A DNA stretch of 43,787 nucleotides from contig CAKPDO010000009.1 of assembly GCA_934148985.1 (NCBI GenBank), positions 1-43,787 of the forward strand, written 5' to 3'. The DNA is from an uncultured Clostridia bacterium. GTDB lineage: Bacteria; Bacillota; Clostridia; TANB77; CAG-508. The position numbers were made by a program, and so were the translations under genes. The notes under the pieces are model-generated. The model had not been told where the DNA came from. It searched no databases and worked only from the letters and a program-made list of their open reading frames with translations. The number at the start of each line of letters is the position of its first letter. Positions within the stretch are counted from its first letter, which is position 1. This document shows positions 8,834 through 17,890 of the stretch, one piece after another.

Positions 8834-9640
8834 TTATCTTGAAGAACCTGAGCTTGTTTCTGTAACTGTTGGTGTTGTATTAGAACTTGATGTAGATGAA
8901 TTTGTTGTAGCTGAACTGTTTGTACTTGTGCCGTTCGTATTTGTACTGTTTGTTGAAGCTCCAGTATTTGTTGATTGAGTGCTACTTGATGAACTTGTTT
9001 GATTTGTTCCAGAGCTTGAATCGCTTGTTGTAGATGAACTAGCGCTTGAACTTCCTTGGTCAACAGTTCCAACAATGATAGGAATTTCTTTACATGAAAA
9101 AGTTGCTGAAAGTGTACTTGCATCTGCTGCGCCCATCTTAAACTCGTCTATTTTAAATCCTAATTTTGAATCATTTTCAATATCATATATAAAATTTGTT
9201 ATGCTTGAATATTCACCAGTTACTGTGAAATTCAATGTATATAAATTCGAACTTGACCCACTTTGAACCAAATCCATTTTTATAACAACATTTTCATCTC
9301 TTGCAAAGTTTCCTATCTTTGTCCACAAATAATCTATATCGTATTTTTCTAAATTTGAAACATACGTACGATTTTGTGTACTAGACAAAGCTTCTTGGTT
9401 TTCGTATTCTGTTTTAGTTTCTTGTAAGGTGCTTGCCGCACGTTTTAAATTTGCTTCTGAATTTACATATGTAACGCTAATTGCATTAGACAAATTTGAA
9501 ATTTTTTTATCTACCGCTTTATTTGCCTCATCTAAGCCTTTTATTCCTTCAACTTTCATCCAGCTAGCCCCGTTTACAATCAGGAATATTAGGCCAATTA
9601 ATAACAAGACATCTAATATACTTATCAAAATTTTTCTCAT
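8834..9640 (-). CDS. pilO: PilO-like pilus assembly protein with Ser/Thr-rich tail
   Basis: One N-terminal membrane helix (about 6-24), a coiled coil (about 35-95), then a small alpha/beta domain (to about 195) ending in GEYSSITNFIYDIEN, typical of PilO. The last 70 or so residues are almost only Ser, Thr, Asn and Gly. Such a tail on the extracytoplasmic side could be a glycosylated or wall-spanning linker. The start ATG overlaps the pilMN stop (ATGA), so the two are translationally coupled. Confidence 0.75.
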   Translation of the reverse strand: MRKILISILDVLLLIGLIFLIVNGASWMKVEGIKGLDEANKAVDKKISNLSNAISVTYVNSEANLKRAASTLQETKTEYENQEALSSTQNRTYVSNLEKYDIDYLWTKIGNFARDENVVIKMDLVQSGSSSNLYTLNFTVTGEYSSITNFIYDIENDSKLGFKIDEFKMGAADASTLSATFSCKEIPIIVGTVDQGSSSASSSTTSDSSSGTNQTSSSSSTQSTNTGASTNSTNTNGTSTNSSATTNSSTSSSNTTPTVTETSSGSSR

Positions 9641-11301
9641 GGTAACTCTCCTTCTATTGTAACAGTTACAACATCCCCGCTTTTCTGACTACTAGAAGAA
9701 ATTGCATCTTTTAATATTTCATCAACCTTTATTTTTGCTATAAAATAACCTAATTGGTCATAATCATTTGCTTGTGCTATAATTGATATTTTCTTTCCTG
9801 TAGTATTTTGGATTGAAATTAATTGAACCCCCTCTGGTATTTTATGCATTATTTGATTTAGCAAATTAGGAATTGAGTTTCTCATTTCAGTAATATTGCT
9901 TATTTTATCATTTACAGTTTTTAATTCTTGTGTTAATGAACTATATTTTGTATTTTTTGAGTTAAGTGAATTAGTATCTGTAGTAATTTTACCTATCTCA
10001 ACATTTTCACTAGCAATTATAGAGTCAATTTCCTTTTGTTTGCTTTCCATTTGTCCATATATTGTCTTAGAAAAAGCAATAAAAATTATACCTATTACTA
10101 TAATTGCTGCCGCTCCCCTAATAAGCATCATTTCTGTTTTATCTAAAGCTCCTTTTAAAGACATACTTGTAGGCATTTTAATATTAGGAAGTTTTTTTCC
10201 TATTTTGTTTTCTTTTTTACCTGTTGCTTTAGGCTTAGTTCCACTTTTCTTTCCAAGTGAAATATCTATATTTACAAGACTTTTTAATTGTTCTAGTGCA
10301 TTAGGCTTTTTAAAGTTTAAAGATTGAGCTCCCTCTCCCAAAGCCTGCATAGCAAGTGATATAGCACTATTAACTTCAATATAATCTTTAATATTTATTT
10401 GTGTTACATTTCCCTCTATGATGCTTGGTTTCAATATTTTGCAATCAGCTGTTGGGAAAAATTCTTGAAAATACAAATCAACATTATTTATAACAGATAA
10501 AGTTCCTGTTAAATATACAGTTGAAATCTTTACAGGTGAATTTTCAATAATATTTTTTACTTTTTGGCTTATTTGATATAGTGTTGGTATTATATCTCCC
10601 AAATGTGGTTGCTCTTTAGAGTCATCAATAACATTTGCGGTGTATATTGTCGTTCCCTTACAAATTTCATATGCTTTACTCATAGAATTTTCTATTCTGT
10701 TTATTTTCTCTAGTACTTCTTGACTTCCGTTATCAATTGTTTCTACATTATATATTTGCCTATCAAAAACAGATGTTATTGTAGTCTTATCTTCCATATT
10801 TACAATTAGTACATTTTCTTTTTTCTCAAACTTTGCTATACTTGCTATCGCTGTTCCAATTGGTACTACACCTGAAAGATTATGTTTTTCAAGATATTGT
10901 TTTTGCTTATTTAATTCTATTTTATTTACTATAACATGTATTGCTTTTATTCTATCTTTATTCTCAACATTAGGAACTAAAGCATATCTTGTTTCAAATG
11001 CTTTTTGATTATATTTATTTTCATCACAATAAGTTTCAAATTCCGTTTCTACTGATTTTTGTATATCACTTTTAGATAAAAGCGCAAAAATGTCATAATA
11101 TAGATACTTTTCATTTGCAAGATTTATTGATACTGGTGTGTTAAAGCTGAATGTTTCTTCGATTATTTTTTTTATAGTTTCATTTAAATTATCGAAAAAC
11201 TTTATTCCAAATGCTTCTACCTTAAAAGTATCCTTATCCTTAGAAACTTTTGCATATTTAATTAAATTGTTTTCTATATATATTCCTAAACAATTTTGCA
11301 T
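9637..11301 (-). CDS. pilM: PilM-PilN fusion protein
   Basis: The N-terminal part (1 to about 340) looks like the actin-like ATPase PilM (CLGIYIENNLIKYAK, IVNMEDKTT, VYLTGTL). A basic linker (about 340-385) leads to a membrane helix (about 392-412), a coiled coil and a PilN-like domain (PEGVQLISIQNT to the end). Pilus systems usually encode these as two proteins, so this is a natural fusion. It is the first gene of the operon: AGGAG lies 9 bases before the ATG and a good promoter lies upstream. Confidence 0.78.
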   Translation of the reverse strand: MQNCLGIYIENNLIKYAKVSKDKDTFKVEAFGIKFFDNLNETIKKIIEETFSFNTPVSINLANEKYLYYDIFALLSKSDIQKSVETEFETYCDENKYNQKAFETRYALVPNVENKDRIKAIHVIVNKIELNKQKQYLEKHNLSGVVPIGTAIASIAKFEKKENVLIVNMEDKTTITSVFDRQIYNVETIDNGSQEVLEKINRIENSMSKAYEICKGTTIYTANVIDDSKEQPHLGDIIPTLYQISQKVKNIIENSPVKISTVYLTGTLSVINNVDLYFQEFFPTADCKILKPSIIEGNVTQINIKDYIEVNSAISLAMQALGEGAQSLNFKKPNALEQLKSLVNIDISLGKKSGTKPKATGKKENKIGKKLPNIKMPTSMSLKGALDKTEMMLIRGAAAIIVIGIIFIAFSKTIYGQMESKQKEIDSIIASENVEIGKITTDTNSLNSKNTKYSSLTQELKTVNDKISNITEMRNSIPNLLNQIMHKIPEGVQLISIQNTTGKKISIIAQANDYDQLGYFIAKIKVDEILKDAISSSSQKSGDVVTVTIEGELP

Positions 11302-11357
11302 CTTTCTTGGCTCCTTGTTTTATTCTCTTGTTTCTTAAAATTTTTATTTCTTTTTTT

Positions 11358-11386
11358 ATTTTATATGTTTTCCTTTTTAAAATCAA
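11358..11386 (-). promoter_or_regulatory. Sigma-A type promoter of the pilus operon
   Basis: On the minus strand TTGATT (11386-11381), a 17-base spacer and TAAAAT (11363-11358) lie about 57 bases before the pilMN start. Confidence 0.6.
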
Positions 11387-11412
11387 TACCTTTGTTTAAA
11401 ATATAATATAAA

Positions 11413-11459
11413 TGTAATATAATTGTAATATTGTTGTAATATTTCATCATTTGTAATAT
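11413..11459. repeat. Four phased TGTAATAT repeats upstream of the pilus promoter
   Basis: TGTAATAT occurs at 11413, 11424, 11435 and 11452, that is with 11-, 11- and 17-base steps. The near-helical spacing upstream of the pilus -35 box (and also upstream of spoVAC) suggests binding sites for a cooperative regulator. The protein is unknown. Confidence 0.45.
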
Positions 11460-11463
11460 TGAC

Positions 11464-11495
11464 GTATAAATTTTAAAAATTTGCAAAACATAATA
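11464..11495 (+). promoter_or_regulatory. Possible forespore (sigma-G-like) promoter of spoVA
   Basis: CATAATA at 11489-11495 resembles the sigma-G -10 pattern CATnnTA, with GTATAAA at 11464-11470 as a possible -35. Spacing depends on how the -35 is drawn (18-20), so this is weak. It is supported mainly by the known control of spoVA operons. Confidence 0.3.
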
Positions 11496-11527
11496 TTAAA
11501 ATAATTCATGGAGGTTATAATATAAAT

Positions 11528-11993
11528 ATGAATAGTCCAATAGATACAAAAAAAGATTATCAAGAATATGTAAATCAAAAATCCCCCAATTCTCCTATTT
11601 TAAAAAACTGCTTTAATGCATTTTGGGTTGGAGGGCTTATTTGTTCAATAGGTCAAATTATATTTTCATTTTGTATGTACAAAGGTTTAGATGAAGTTGC
11701 TAGTGGTACAATTGTTTCGATTGTCTTAATTGCTCTAAGTGCATTTTTAACGGCTCTTAATATTTTTAATAAAATTGGTAAATTTGCTGGTGCAGGCTCT
11801 CTTGTTCCAATAACTCGGTTTTGCTAACTCTATAGTTGCTCCAGCCATGGAGTATAAATCAGAAGGGTACATCATGGGAGTTGGAGCTAAAATGTTCACT
11901 GTCGCTGGACCCGTTTTGGTTTATGGTATTTCAACTTCTATTATAGTTGGAATTGTGTACTTTTTATTTAATTGCCAAGGGGTTTTGGTGTAA
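11528..11993 (+). CDS. spoVAC: Stage V sporulation protein AC, needs +1 frameshift
   Basis: Membrane component of the SpoVA channel that moves dipicolinic acid across the inner spore membrane. The first frame reads 96 codons (AFWVGGLICSIGQI to AGSLVPIT), then CGG TTT TGC TAA. Skipping the C of CGG at 11816 gives VPITGFANSIVAPAMEYKSE and the normal C-terminus, for 154 residues, the usual length. The Gly of ITGFANS is strongly conserved. It is the first gene of spoVACDE. GGAGG lies 13 bases before the ATG, which is long. Confidence 0.9.
11816..11818 (+). other. CGG +1 frameshift site in spoVAC
   Basis: ACT CGG TTT TGC TAA in zero frame. Dropping the C gives ACT GGT TTT GCT AAC (T G F A N). Confidence 0.82.
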
Positions 11994-12010
11994 GAAAGGA
12001 TTGAATAACA

Positions 12011-13013
12011 ATGAAAAAATTAGGTAAACAAACAATAAAATTTGATACTCCACCAACAATCTTAGAAACAGCTTGTATTGCTGGTCCGAAAGAAGCCGAT
12101 GGACCACTTGCTAAATATTTTGACCAATGTTTAGATGACGAAATGTGGGGTGAAAAAAGTTGGGAAAAAGCTGAGAGTAAAATTGTTAAGCAAACAGTTA
12201 ATGCCTTAATATCAAAATCAGGTATTCCATCAAATAAAGTTGAATACTGTTTTGCTGGCGATTTATTAAATCAGTGTATTTCATCAAGTTTTGGCTTACG
12301 CGAATTAAATGTTCCTTTTTATGGAATATTTGGTGCTTGTTCAACATTTGTTGAAGGCATGCAACTTGCATCTGTTTTTATAGAGCGGTGGAATAAATTA
12401 TGCTATATGTAGCGCTTCTAGTCACTTTTGTAGTTCTGAAAGGCAATTTAGGTTTCCACTAGAACTTGGAAATCAAAGGCCGCCAACGGCTCAATGGACA
12501 GTTACTGCGTGTGGAGCTGCAATGCTTGCAAAAGATGGAAATGGCCCACATATCACACATATAACAACTGGTAAAATTGTAGATATGGGAATTAAAGATG
12601 CTAATAATATGGGAGCTGCAATGGCACCTGCTGCATTTGATACATTAATGACTCATTTTTCAGATACTGGCCGAAAACCTAGTTATTATGACGCAATTCT
12701 TACAGGTGATTTAGGTCATATTGGAAAAGATATTTTAATTGATTTATCACAAAATGCCGGTTGCAATATAAAATCTGTTTATAATGATTGTGGTGTGCTT
12801 ATTTTTGATAAATCTACTCAAGACACTCACTCTGGTGGTAGTGGATGTGGTTGCTGTGCAAGTGTTTTTTCTGGATATTTATTTGAACAATTAAAAACAA
12901 AAAAATTGAATAAAATTCTTCTTATCGCAACAGGAGCTTTAATGAATTCTATGAGTTCTCAACAAGGCGAATCTATTCCTGGTATTGCTCAAGCTGTTGC
13001 TATAGAAAATTAG
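12011..13013 (+). CDS. spoVAD: Stage V sporulation protein AD, needs +1 frameshift
   Basis: Thiolase-fold protein of the SpoVA complex that binds dipicolinic acid. Zero frame runs 125 codons (through FGACSTFVEG) to CGG at 12386 and ends at TAG 12410-12412. The +1 frame gives IEGGINYAICSASSHFCSSE, RQFRFPLELGNQRPPTAQW and the rest, for 333 residues, the family length. The family has two glycines here (DGG/EGG). It starts 17 bases after spoVAC, with AAAGGA upstream of the ATG. Confidence 0.9.
12386..12388 (+). other. CGG +1 frameshift site in spoVAD
   Basis: ATA GAG CGG TGG AAT AAA in zero frame. Dropping the C gives GAG GGT GGA ATA AAT TAT (E G G I N Y). Confidence 0.82.
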
Positions 13014-13026
13014 AAAGGATTAATTT

Positions 13027-13414
13027 ATGGAATTTTGGCAAAATTTTGATTGGATGCTTTTACTTAGATGTTTTATAACTGGGCGGTCTTATTTGTATAG
13101 TTGGACAAATTTTAATAGATAAAACCAAACTTACATCAGCTAGAATTTTAGTCCTTTTTGTGACTGTTGGAACTATCTTAGGCGGTCTAGGCATTTATCC
13201 ATACCTTGTTAAATTTGCTGGCTGTGGTGCAACCGTTCCACTAACTGGCTTTGGAAATAATCTTGCAAAAGGTGTTATCGAAGCTGTTAAACAGACTGGA
13301 TTTTTAGGTATTTTTACTGGCGGCCTTAAATCAAGTGCCGGTGGAATTGCTGCCGCTGTATTTTTTGGATATATTGCTTCTTTAATTTCTAAACCAAAAA
13401 TGAAAAAGCAATAG
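13027..13414 (+). CDS. spoVAE: Stage V sporulation protein AE, needs +1 frameshift
   Basis: Small membrane protein of the SpoVA channel. ATG 13027 opens a 19-codon frame (MEFWQNFDWMLLLRCFITG), then CGG TCT leads to an early stop. The +1 frame gives GGLICIVGQILIDKTKLTSA, GATVPLTGFGNNLAKGV and IFTGGLKSSAGGIAAAVFFG, the SpoVAE signature, for about 128 residues. Losing either the C of CGG or one G of the preceding GGG would restore the frame. AAAGGA precedes the start. A repeat hairpin follows. Confidence 0.88.
13084..13086 (+). other. CGG +1 frameshift site in spoVAE
   Basis: ACT GGG CGG TCT in zero frame. Dropping the C gives ACT GGG GGT CTT (T G G L). Loss of one G of GGG would also work, so this site alone is ambiguous. 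Confidence 0.75.
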
Positions 13415-13420
13415 TTATGC

Positions 13421-13508
13421 TCATTTGGGACCAGTTCTTTTGCGGACATGTTCATAAAAGAACCGGTCCCAAAAGTACATTGTACTTAAAAGAACCGGTC
13501 CCAAATGA
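13421..13508. repeat. GGGACCGGTTCTTTT repeat, three units, inverted
   Basis: One plus-oriented unit (13421-13441, GGGACCAGTTCTTTT variant) and two minus-oriented units (about 13456-13472 and 13488-13508). The outer units form a 21-bp stem with one mismatch between the converging spoVAE and ABC genes, so the element may serve as a two-way terminator. Confidence 0.75.
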
Positions 13509-13514
13509 ACATTT

Positions 13515-15314
13515 TTATAGTTCAAACTGACTATTATACAAATCAGCATAAAATCCATGTTTTTCCATCAATTCCTCATGATTTCCTTGTTCAATAATAT
13601 TTCCATTATTAACAACCAAAATCAAATCGGCATTCTTAATAGTAGATAATCTGTGTGCAATAATAAATGAAGTTTTGCCTTCTGTCAACTTATCCATAGC
13701 CTTTTGAACAAGTTCTTCTGTTCTTGTATCAACATTAGAAGTAGCCTCATCCAAAATCAAAAATGGTGTTTTATTAAGCATTCCCCTTGCAATAGTAAGA
13801 AGTTGTTTTTGACCAGCTGAAACCTCATCATTATCAGAAAGTTCAGTATCTAGGCCTTTTGGCAAAGTTTTAATAAAGTGGTCTAAGCCAACAACTTTAC
13901 AAACTTCTTTTACTTGTTCGTCTGTTACATTTTCAGTGTTATAAATAATATTTTCTTTGATTGTTCCATCAAATAACCAAGTATCTTGTAAAACCATAGT
14001 AAATAAATCGTGTATATTTTTTCTTGTTAATTCCTTTGTAGATACTCCATCAATTCTTATATCTCCAGAATTTATGTCATAGAATTTCATAAGTAAATTT
14101 ACTAAAGTTGTTTTTCCAGCTCCTGTTGGTCCTACAATTGCTATCTTTTGACCAGGTTTGGCTTTAGCACTAAAATCTTGGATCGTAGGTTTTGGATTAT
14201 TGTCATATTGGAATACAACATTTTCAAATTCAATATCACCTTTGACTGTATTTTTATCCAATTTTTTAGTAAAGTTACTTTCATCAGCCATTTCTGGCTC
14301 ATCTAAAAATTCAAATACTCTCTCACTTGCTGCTCCTGTAGATTGAAGTGATGTCATCGCTTGCGCTATTTGTGAAAGTGGAGATGTAAATAGTCTTACA
14401 TATGTAATAAATGCAACTATAACACCAAATGAAATCATATTTTTCATTGTCAAAATTGCTCCAACTATACATACTGCAACATATCCAAAGTTTCCTATAA
14501 AGTTCATAAGAGGTTGCATTAATCCTGATAAAAATTGACTTTTTCTATTTGCTTCATATACATTTTTGTTTAAAACATCAAATTTTTCATTCGCAAGTTT
14601 TCCTCCATTATAGGCTTTTACGACATTTAATCCTGAATATACTTCCTCAATATGACCATTTAATTTACCAAGTTCAACCTGTCTTGCGACGAAGTATTTT
14701 TGCGATTTTCCAAGGATTCCAAACATGAATATAAATCCTATTAAACTTGCACCAATAGCGGTTAATGCCATTATCCAGTTTGTGTAGAACATCATTACAA
14801 TTGTTCCTAAAAATAGGACTGTTGAGCTTACCAATGTTGCTAAGGATTGATTCATACTTTGTGCAATTGTGTCTATATCGTTTGTAACTCTTGATAAAAT
14901 ATCACCAATTAAATGTTTATCATAATATCTAAGCGGTAATTTGTTAATTTTATGTGATATTCTTGAACGCAAACTCTTTGCAAATTTGTTTGCAACATCT
15001 GTCATTGCAATTGATTGAATAAATGTAAATAATGCACTTGCAATATATAAACTTGCAAGAGTAATTGCAAGTTTCTTAACTCCATCCATATCCATGGTGC
15101 CAAATAATCCTTCAGATATTTTATCTGTTAAATCTGACAATTTATTTGGAGCAATTATAGACATTATAGAACCTAGAATTGCTAGAACTATTGCTATAAA
15201 TATTAATATTTTAAAAGGTTTTAATTCTGAAAATAGTCTTTTCATTGCTCCTTTAAAGTCTTTTGCTTTATCGGTAGGGTCTCCACCTCTACCCATTGGT
15301 CCTCCTCTAGGCAT
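13515..15314 (-). CDS. ABC exporter half-transporter, consensus Walker B
   Basis: A 599-residue type IV ABC exporter: six membrane helices (to about 330), then a nucleotide-binding domain with Walker A GPTGAGKTT, signature VSAGQKQ (deviating from LSGGQ) and Walker B FLILDEATSNVD. It pairs with the gene just upstream, which it overlaps by 8 bases, as the second half of a heterodimer. AGGAGG lies 9 bases before the ATG. Substrate unknown; homologues are annotated as multidrug or lipid exporters. Confidence 0.88.
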   Translation of the reverse strand: MPRGGPMGRGGDPTDKAKDFKGAMKRLFSELKPFKILIFIAIVLAILGSIMSIIAPNKLSDLTDKISEGLFGTMDMDGVKKLAITLASLYIASALFTFIQSIAMTDVANKFAKSLRSRISHKINKLPLRYYDKHLIGDILSRVTNDIDTIAQSMNQSLATLVSSTVLFLGTIVMMFYTNWIMALTAIGASLIGFIFMFGILGKSQKYFVARQVELGKLNGHIEEVYSGLNVVKAYNGGKLANEKFDVLNKNVYEANRKSQFLSGLMQPLMNFIGNFGYVAVCIVGAILTMKNMISFGVIVAFITYVRLFTSPLSQIAQAMTSLQSTGAASERVFEFLDEPEMADESNFTKKLDKNTVKGDIEFENVVFQYDNNPKPTIQDFSAKAKPGQKIAIVGPTGAGKTTLVNLLMKFYDINSGDIRIDGVSTKELTRKNIHDLFTMVLQDTWLFDGTIKENIIYNTENVTDEQVKEVCKVVGLDHFIKTLPKGLDTELSDNDEVSAGQKQLLTIARGMLNKTPFLILDEATSNVDTRTEELVQKAMDKLTEGKTSFIIAHRLSTIKNADLILVVNNGNIIEQGNHEELMEKHGFYADLYNSQFEL

Positions 15315-17070
15315 TATCTAATTCCTCCTTTGACAATTGTGATAAGGCTATTTGTTTGTAAACTTCACAATTTTTTAATAATTCTTTATGCGTACCCATT
15401 CCGACTACTTTTCCCTCATCTAATACAAGGATTTTGTCGGCATTCATAATTGTTCCAATTCTTTGAGCAACTATCAATGTTGTAGCATCTTTAGTATATT
15501 TTTTTAACTCTTTTCTTAATATACTATCTGTTTTATAATCCAATGCCGAAAAACTATCGTCAAAAATATATATTTCAGGATCTCTTGCAATAGCTCTTGC
15601 AATTGAAAGTCTTTGTTTTTGACCACCTGACACGTTGCTTCCACTTTGTGCCATTTGTGTATCATAGCCATTTTCCATTTTTTCAACAAAGTCTTTTCCT
15701 TGTGCAACTTCGATTGCCTCTTTTACTTTTTCGATTGAAATTTCGCCTTTTCCATTATCACCATAAGATACGTTTCCACTTACTGTATCATTAAATATTA
15801 CCGCTTTTTGTGATACATATCCTATTTTATCATGTAGAAAATGTTGTGTGTAATCTTTTACGTTTACACCATCAACCAAAACTTCACCTTCTGTTGCATC
15901 ATAAAATCTTGGAATTAGGTTGATTAATGTTGATTTACCAGAACCTGTTGAACCAATAAAAGCTATTGTTTCACCTTTATTTGCTTTAAATGATACATTT
16001 CTTAAAACATATTCTTCTCCATCTGGATATTTAAATCCAACATTTTTGAATTCAACTGTTCCAGTTTCACCATTTGTATTTTTATCAATTGTTCCATCTT
16101 TTACAGAAATTTCAGTATCTAAAACTTCATTTATACGGTTTGCTGAAACTTGTGCTCTTGGTACCATCATAAATATCATTGCAAGCATTAGGAATGACAT
16201 TATAACTTGCATTGCATATGAACTAAATACAACCATGTTTCCAAAAATTCCTATTTTATCAGCCATTCCTGCATCTCTTATCAAATATGCTCCTATAAAG
16301 TAAATTCCAAGTGTTAGGAAATACATTACTAGGTACATTGTTGGTGATAATACTGAAAATGCTTTTTGGTTGAATAATTGTTGATTTGTAAGTTTTGTAT
16401 TTACTTCTTCAAATTTATTTTCTTGGTAATCTTCAGCATTAAATGCTCTTACAACTCTTATTCCTGTAAGGTTTTCCCTTGTAACCTCATTTATCTTATC
16501 TGTTAATTTTTGAACAATTTTAAATCGTGGCATTACAATTGCCATTAATGCCCCTATTACTGATAATAAAACTACAACTCCAACTGCTGTTAATGAACTC
16601 CATTGCCAACTCTTATTTAGTATTTTAGTTATTGCCCAAACAGCCGTAATCGGAGCCTTTATACTTAATTGAAGTCCCATTGCAACTAACATTTGGATTT
16701 GTGTTATATCATTGGTCGTTCTTGTTATTAAACTACTTGTTGAAAATCCTTTAACCTCATTCATTGCTAAATTTCCAACTTTATTAAATAGTTTTTTTCT
16801 TACTTTCATAGAAAATGTTGCTGATATTCCTGATGCTATGTATCCTACTATTATTGCTGATATCAAACTTCCAAATGCACATCCTATCATATATCCTCCA
16901 TTTTTTACAATTTCAGACATTTCGCTTCCTTCTGTTTGCACAAGCACTGTTATTTCTGACATATAGTCTGGCATTTTTAACTCTAACCATACTTGACCTA
17001 TTATTAGTATTAGACACACTAGAGCTAGTAGCCATTCTTTTTTGCCTAGGTTTTTTAATAATTTTATCAT
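15307..17070 (-). CDS. ABC exporter half-transporter, degenerate catalytic site
   Basis: A 587-residue ABC exporter half. The membrane domain (to about 310) is followed by a nucleotide-binding domain with Walker A GSTGSGKST, signature VSGGQKQR and Walker B IYIFDDSFSALD, where the catalytic Glu is replaced by Asp-Ser. Its partner has a normal Walker B but a deviant signature. This is the asymmetry known from heterodimeric exporters such as TM287/288. AAAGGAGG lies before the ATG. First gene of a two-gene operon. Confidence 0.88.
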   Translation of the reverse strand: MIKLLKNLGKKEWLLALVCLILIIGQVWLELKMPDYMSEITVLVQTEGSEMSEIVKNGGYMIGCAFGSLISAIIVGYIASGISATFSMKVRKKLFNKVGNLAMNEVKGFSTSSLITRTTNDITQIQMLVAMGLQLSIKAPITAVWAITKILNKSWQWSSLTAVGVVVLLSVIGALMAIVMPRFKIVQKLTDKINEVTRENLTGIRVVRAFNAEDYQENKFEEVNTKLTNQQLFNQKAFSVLSPTMYLVMYFLTLGIYFIGAYLIRDAGMADKIGIFGNMVVFSSYAMQVIMSFLMLAMIFMMVPRAQVSANRINEVLDTEISVKDGTIDKNTNGETGTVEFKNVGFKYPDGEEYVLRNVSFKANKGETIAFIGSTGSGKSTLINLIPRFYDATEGEVLVDGVNVKDYTQHFLHDKIGYVSQKAVIFNDTVSGNVSYGDNGKGEISIEKVKEAIEVAQGKDFVEKMENGYDTQMAQSGSNVSGGQKQRLSIARAIARDPEIYIFDDSFSALDYKTDSILRKELKKYTKDATTLIVAQRIGTIMNADKILVLDEGKVVGMGTHKELLKNCEVYKQIALSQLSKEELDNA

Positions 17071-17101
17071 TTTTTCCTCCTTTTTTCTGATTGGGAATGT
17101 C

Positions 17102-17156
17102 CCATTGGGACCGGTTCTTTTTGGGCCAATTTTTCCATTGGGACCGGTTCCTTTTG
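17102..17156 (+). repeat. GGGACCGGTTCTTTTTG repeat, two direct units
   Basis: Units at about 17102-17124 and 17135-17156 (the second reads GGTTCCTTTTG), 33 bases apart, in the 5' untranslated side of the ABC operon. Confidence 0.75.
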
Positions 17157-17254
17157 CGAAATCTAATATTATTTTTTGTGCATCGTTTATTATATAATAC
17201 TTTTTTTGGCAATGTCAAGGTTTGGGTGCTAGTTCACAAAAATTTCACAAAAAG

Positions 17255-17284
17255 CAAGTAGGAGGACGTTTGTCCCCCCTACTT
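17255..17284. terminator. Terminator hairpin after the 17.3 kb gene
   Basis: AAGTAGGAGGAC and GTCCCCCCTACTT pair imperfectly around GTTT. T-rich sequence follows on both strands. Confidence 0.5.
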
Positions 17285-17303
17285 ACTTTTTGTACTGAAA
17301 ACG

Positions 17304-17612
17304 TTATTCTTTAATTACCAGAGTAACATTATGCTTATAGAAACTAGCACCATGAAATCCTAATTCTTTAAAGAATTTAGCTACCTTTCTTTCCATATCT
17401 TCATCATATGGATATTCTTTTTTCAGCCGAACAATAATTGTATATTCCGGCAAAGTGGTGCAATCAGACTTTATGGAATCAAAGTCTCCATTTTTCAGTC
17501 TTTTCTTTACTTCTTTAGTAACCTCCTCAAATACATCTTTGGTCTTTAACCGTTCTTCTTCTCTTTCCTTGGCAATCGCCAATACATTTTTGGCAAGATT
17601 TTTTTTACCCAT
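17304..17612 (-). CDS. Small protein of unknown function, foreign codon use
   Basis: A 102-residue hydrophilic protein that I do not recognise: basic helical N-terminus (KNLAKNVLAIAKEREEERLK), then an alpha/beta-looking part (TIIVRLKKEYPYDEDMERKV) ending in LVIKE. AGGAGG lies 7 bases before ATG 17612; the upstream in-frame start is weaker. Two in-frame CGG codons (17552-17550 and 17429-17427) must be read as Arg to keep the frame. A +1 shift at the first gives a stop at once. This sets it apart from resident genes and suggests recent acquisition. Confidence 0.6.
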   Translation of the reverse strand: MGKKNLAKNVLAIAKEREEERLKTKDVFEEVTKEVKKRLKNGDFDSIKSDCTTLPEYTIIVRLKKEYPYDEDMERKVAKFFKELGFHGASFYKHNVTLVIKE

Positions 17613-17890
17613 AAAGCATCCTCCTTGTTTTGTATCTTGCATTTGCTTAGGTTTTCACCTTTACAAAATGCATTATATCAAAATTATGTAAAGTTGTCAA
17701 TTGTTTTTTTATTTTCCACAGGATAAAATTACAATATTCCTATAAAAAAAGCTAAAACGGTTGATATATCTAAAATACAGCAAATATATTTACTAAAAAA
17801 CCGTTATGTGATATACTACCATCAAAATAAATGGATGGTGGTAAAAATAGCGAAACCAAAGAAAAAATATGAGGATTTAAACAGAATTGA

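Noticed and set aside
8337..9123. Gln- and His-rich open frames opposite or overlapping pilO and its neighbour
   Set aside because: They are shadows of the Ser/Thr/Asn-rich tails in another frame, without Shine-Dalgarno sites or family signatures.
11528..13414. spoVA genes as pseudogenes
   Set aside because: Lengths, motifs, spacing and Shine-Dalgarno sites are intact apart from the single CGG. The same signature occurs in murG, which should be essential.
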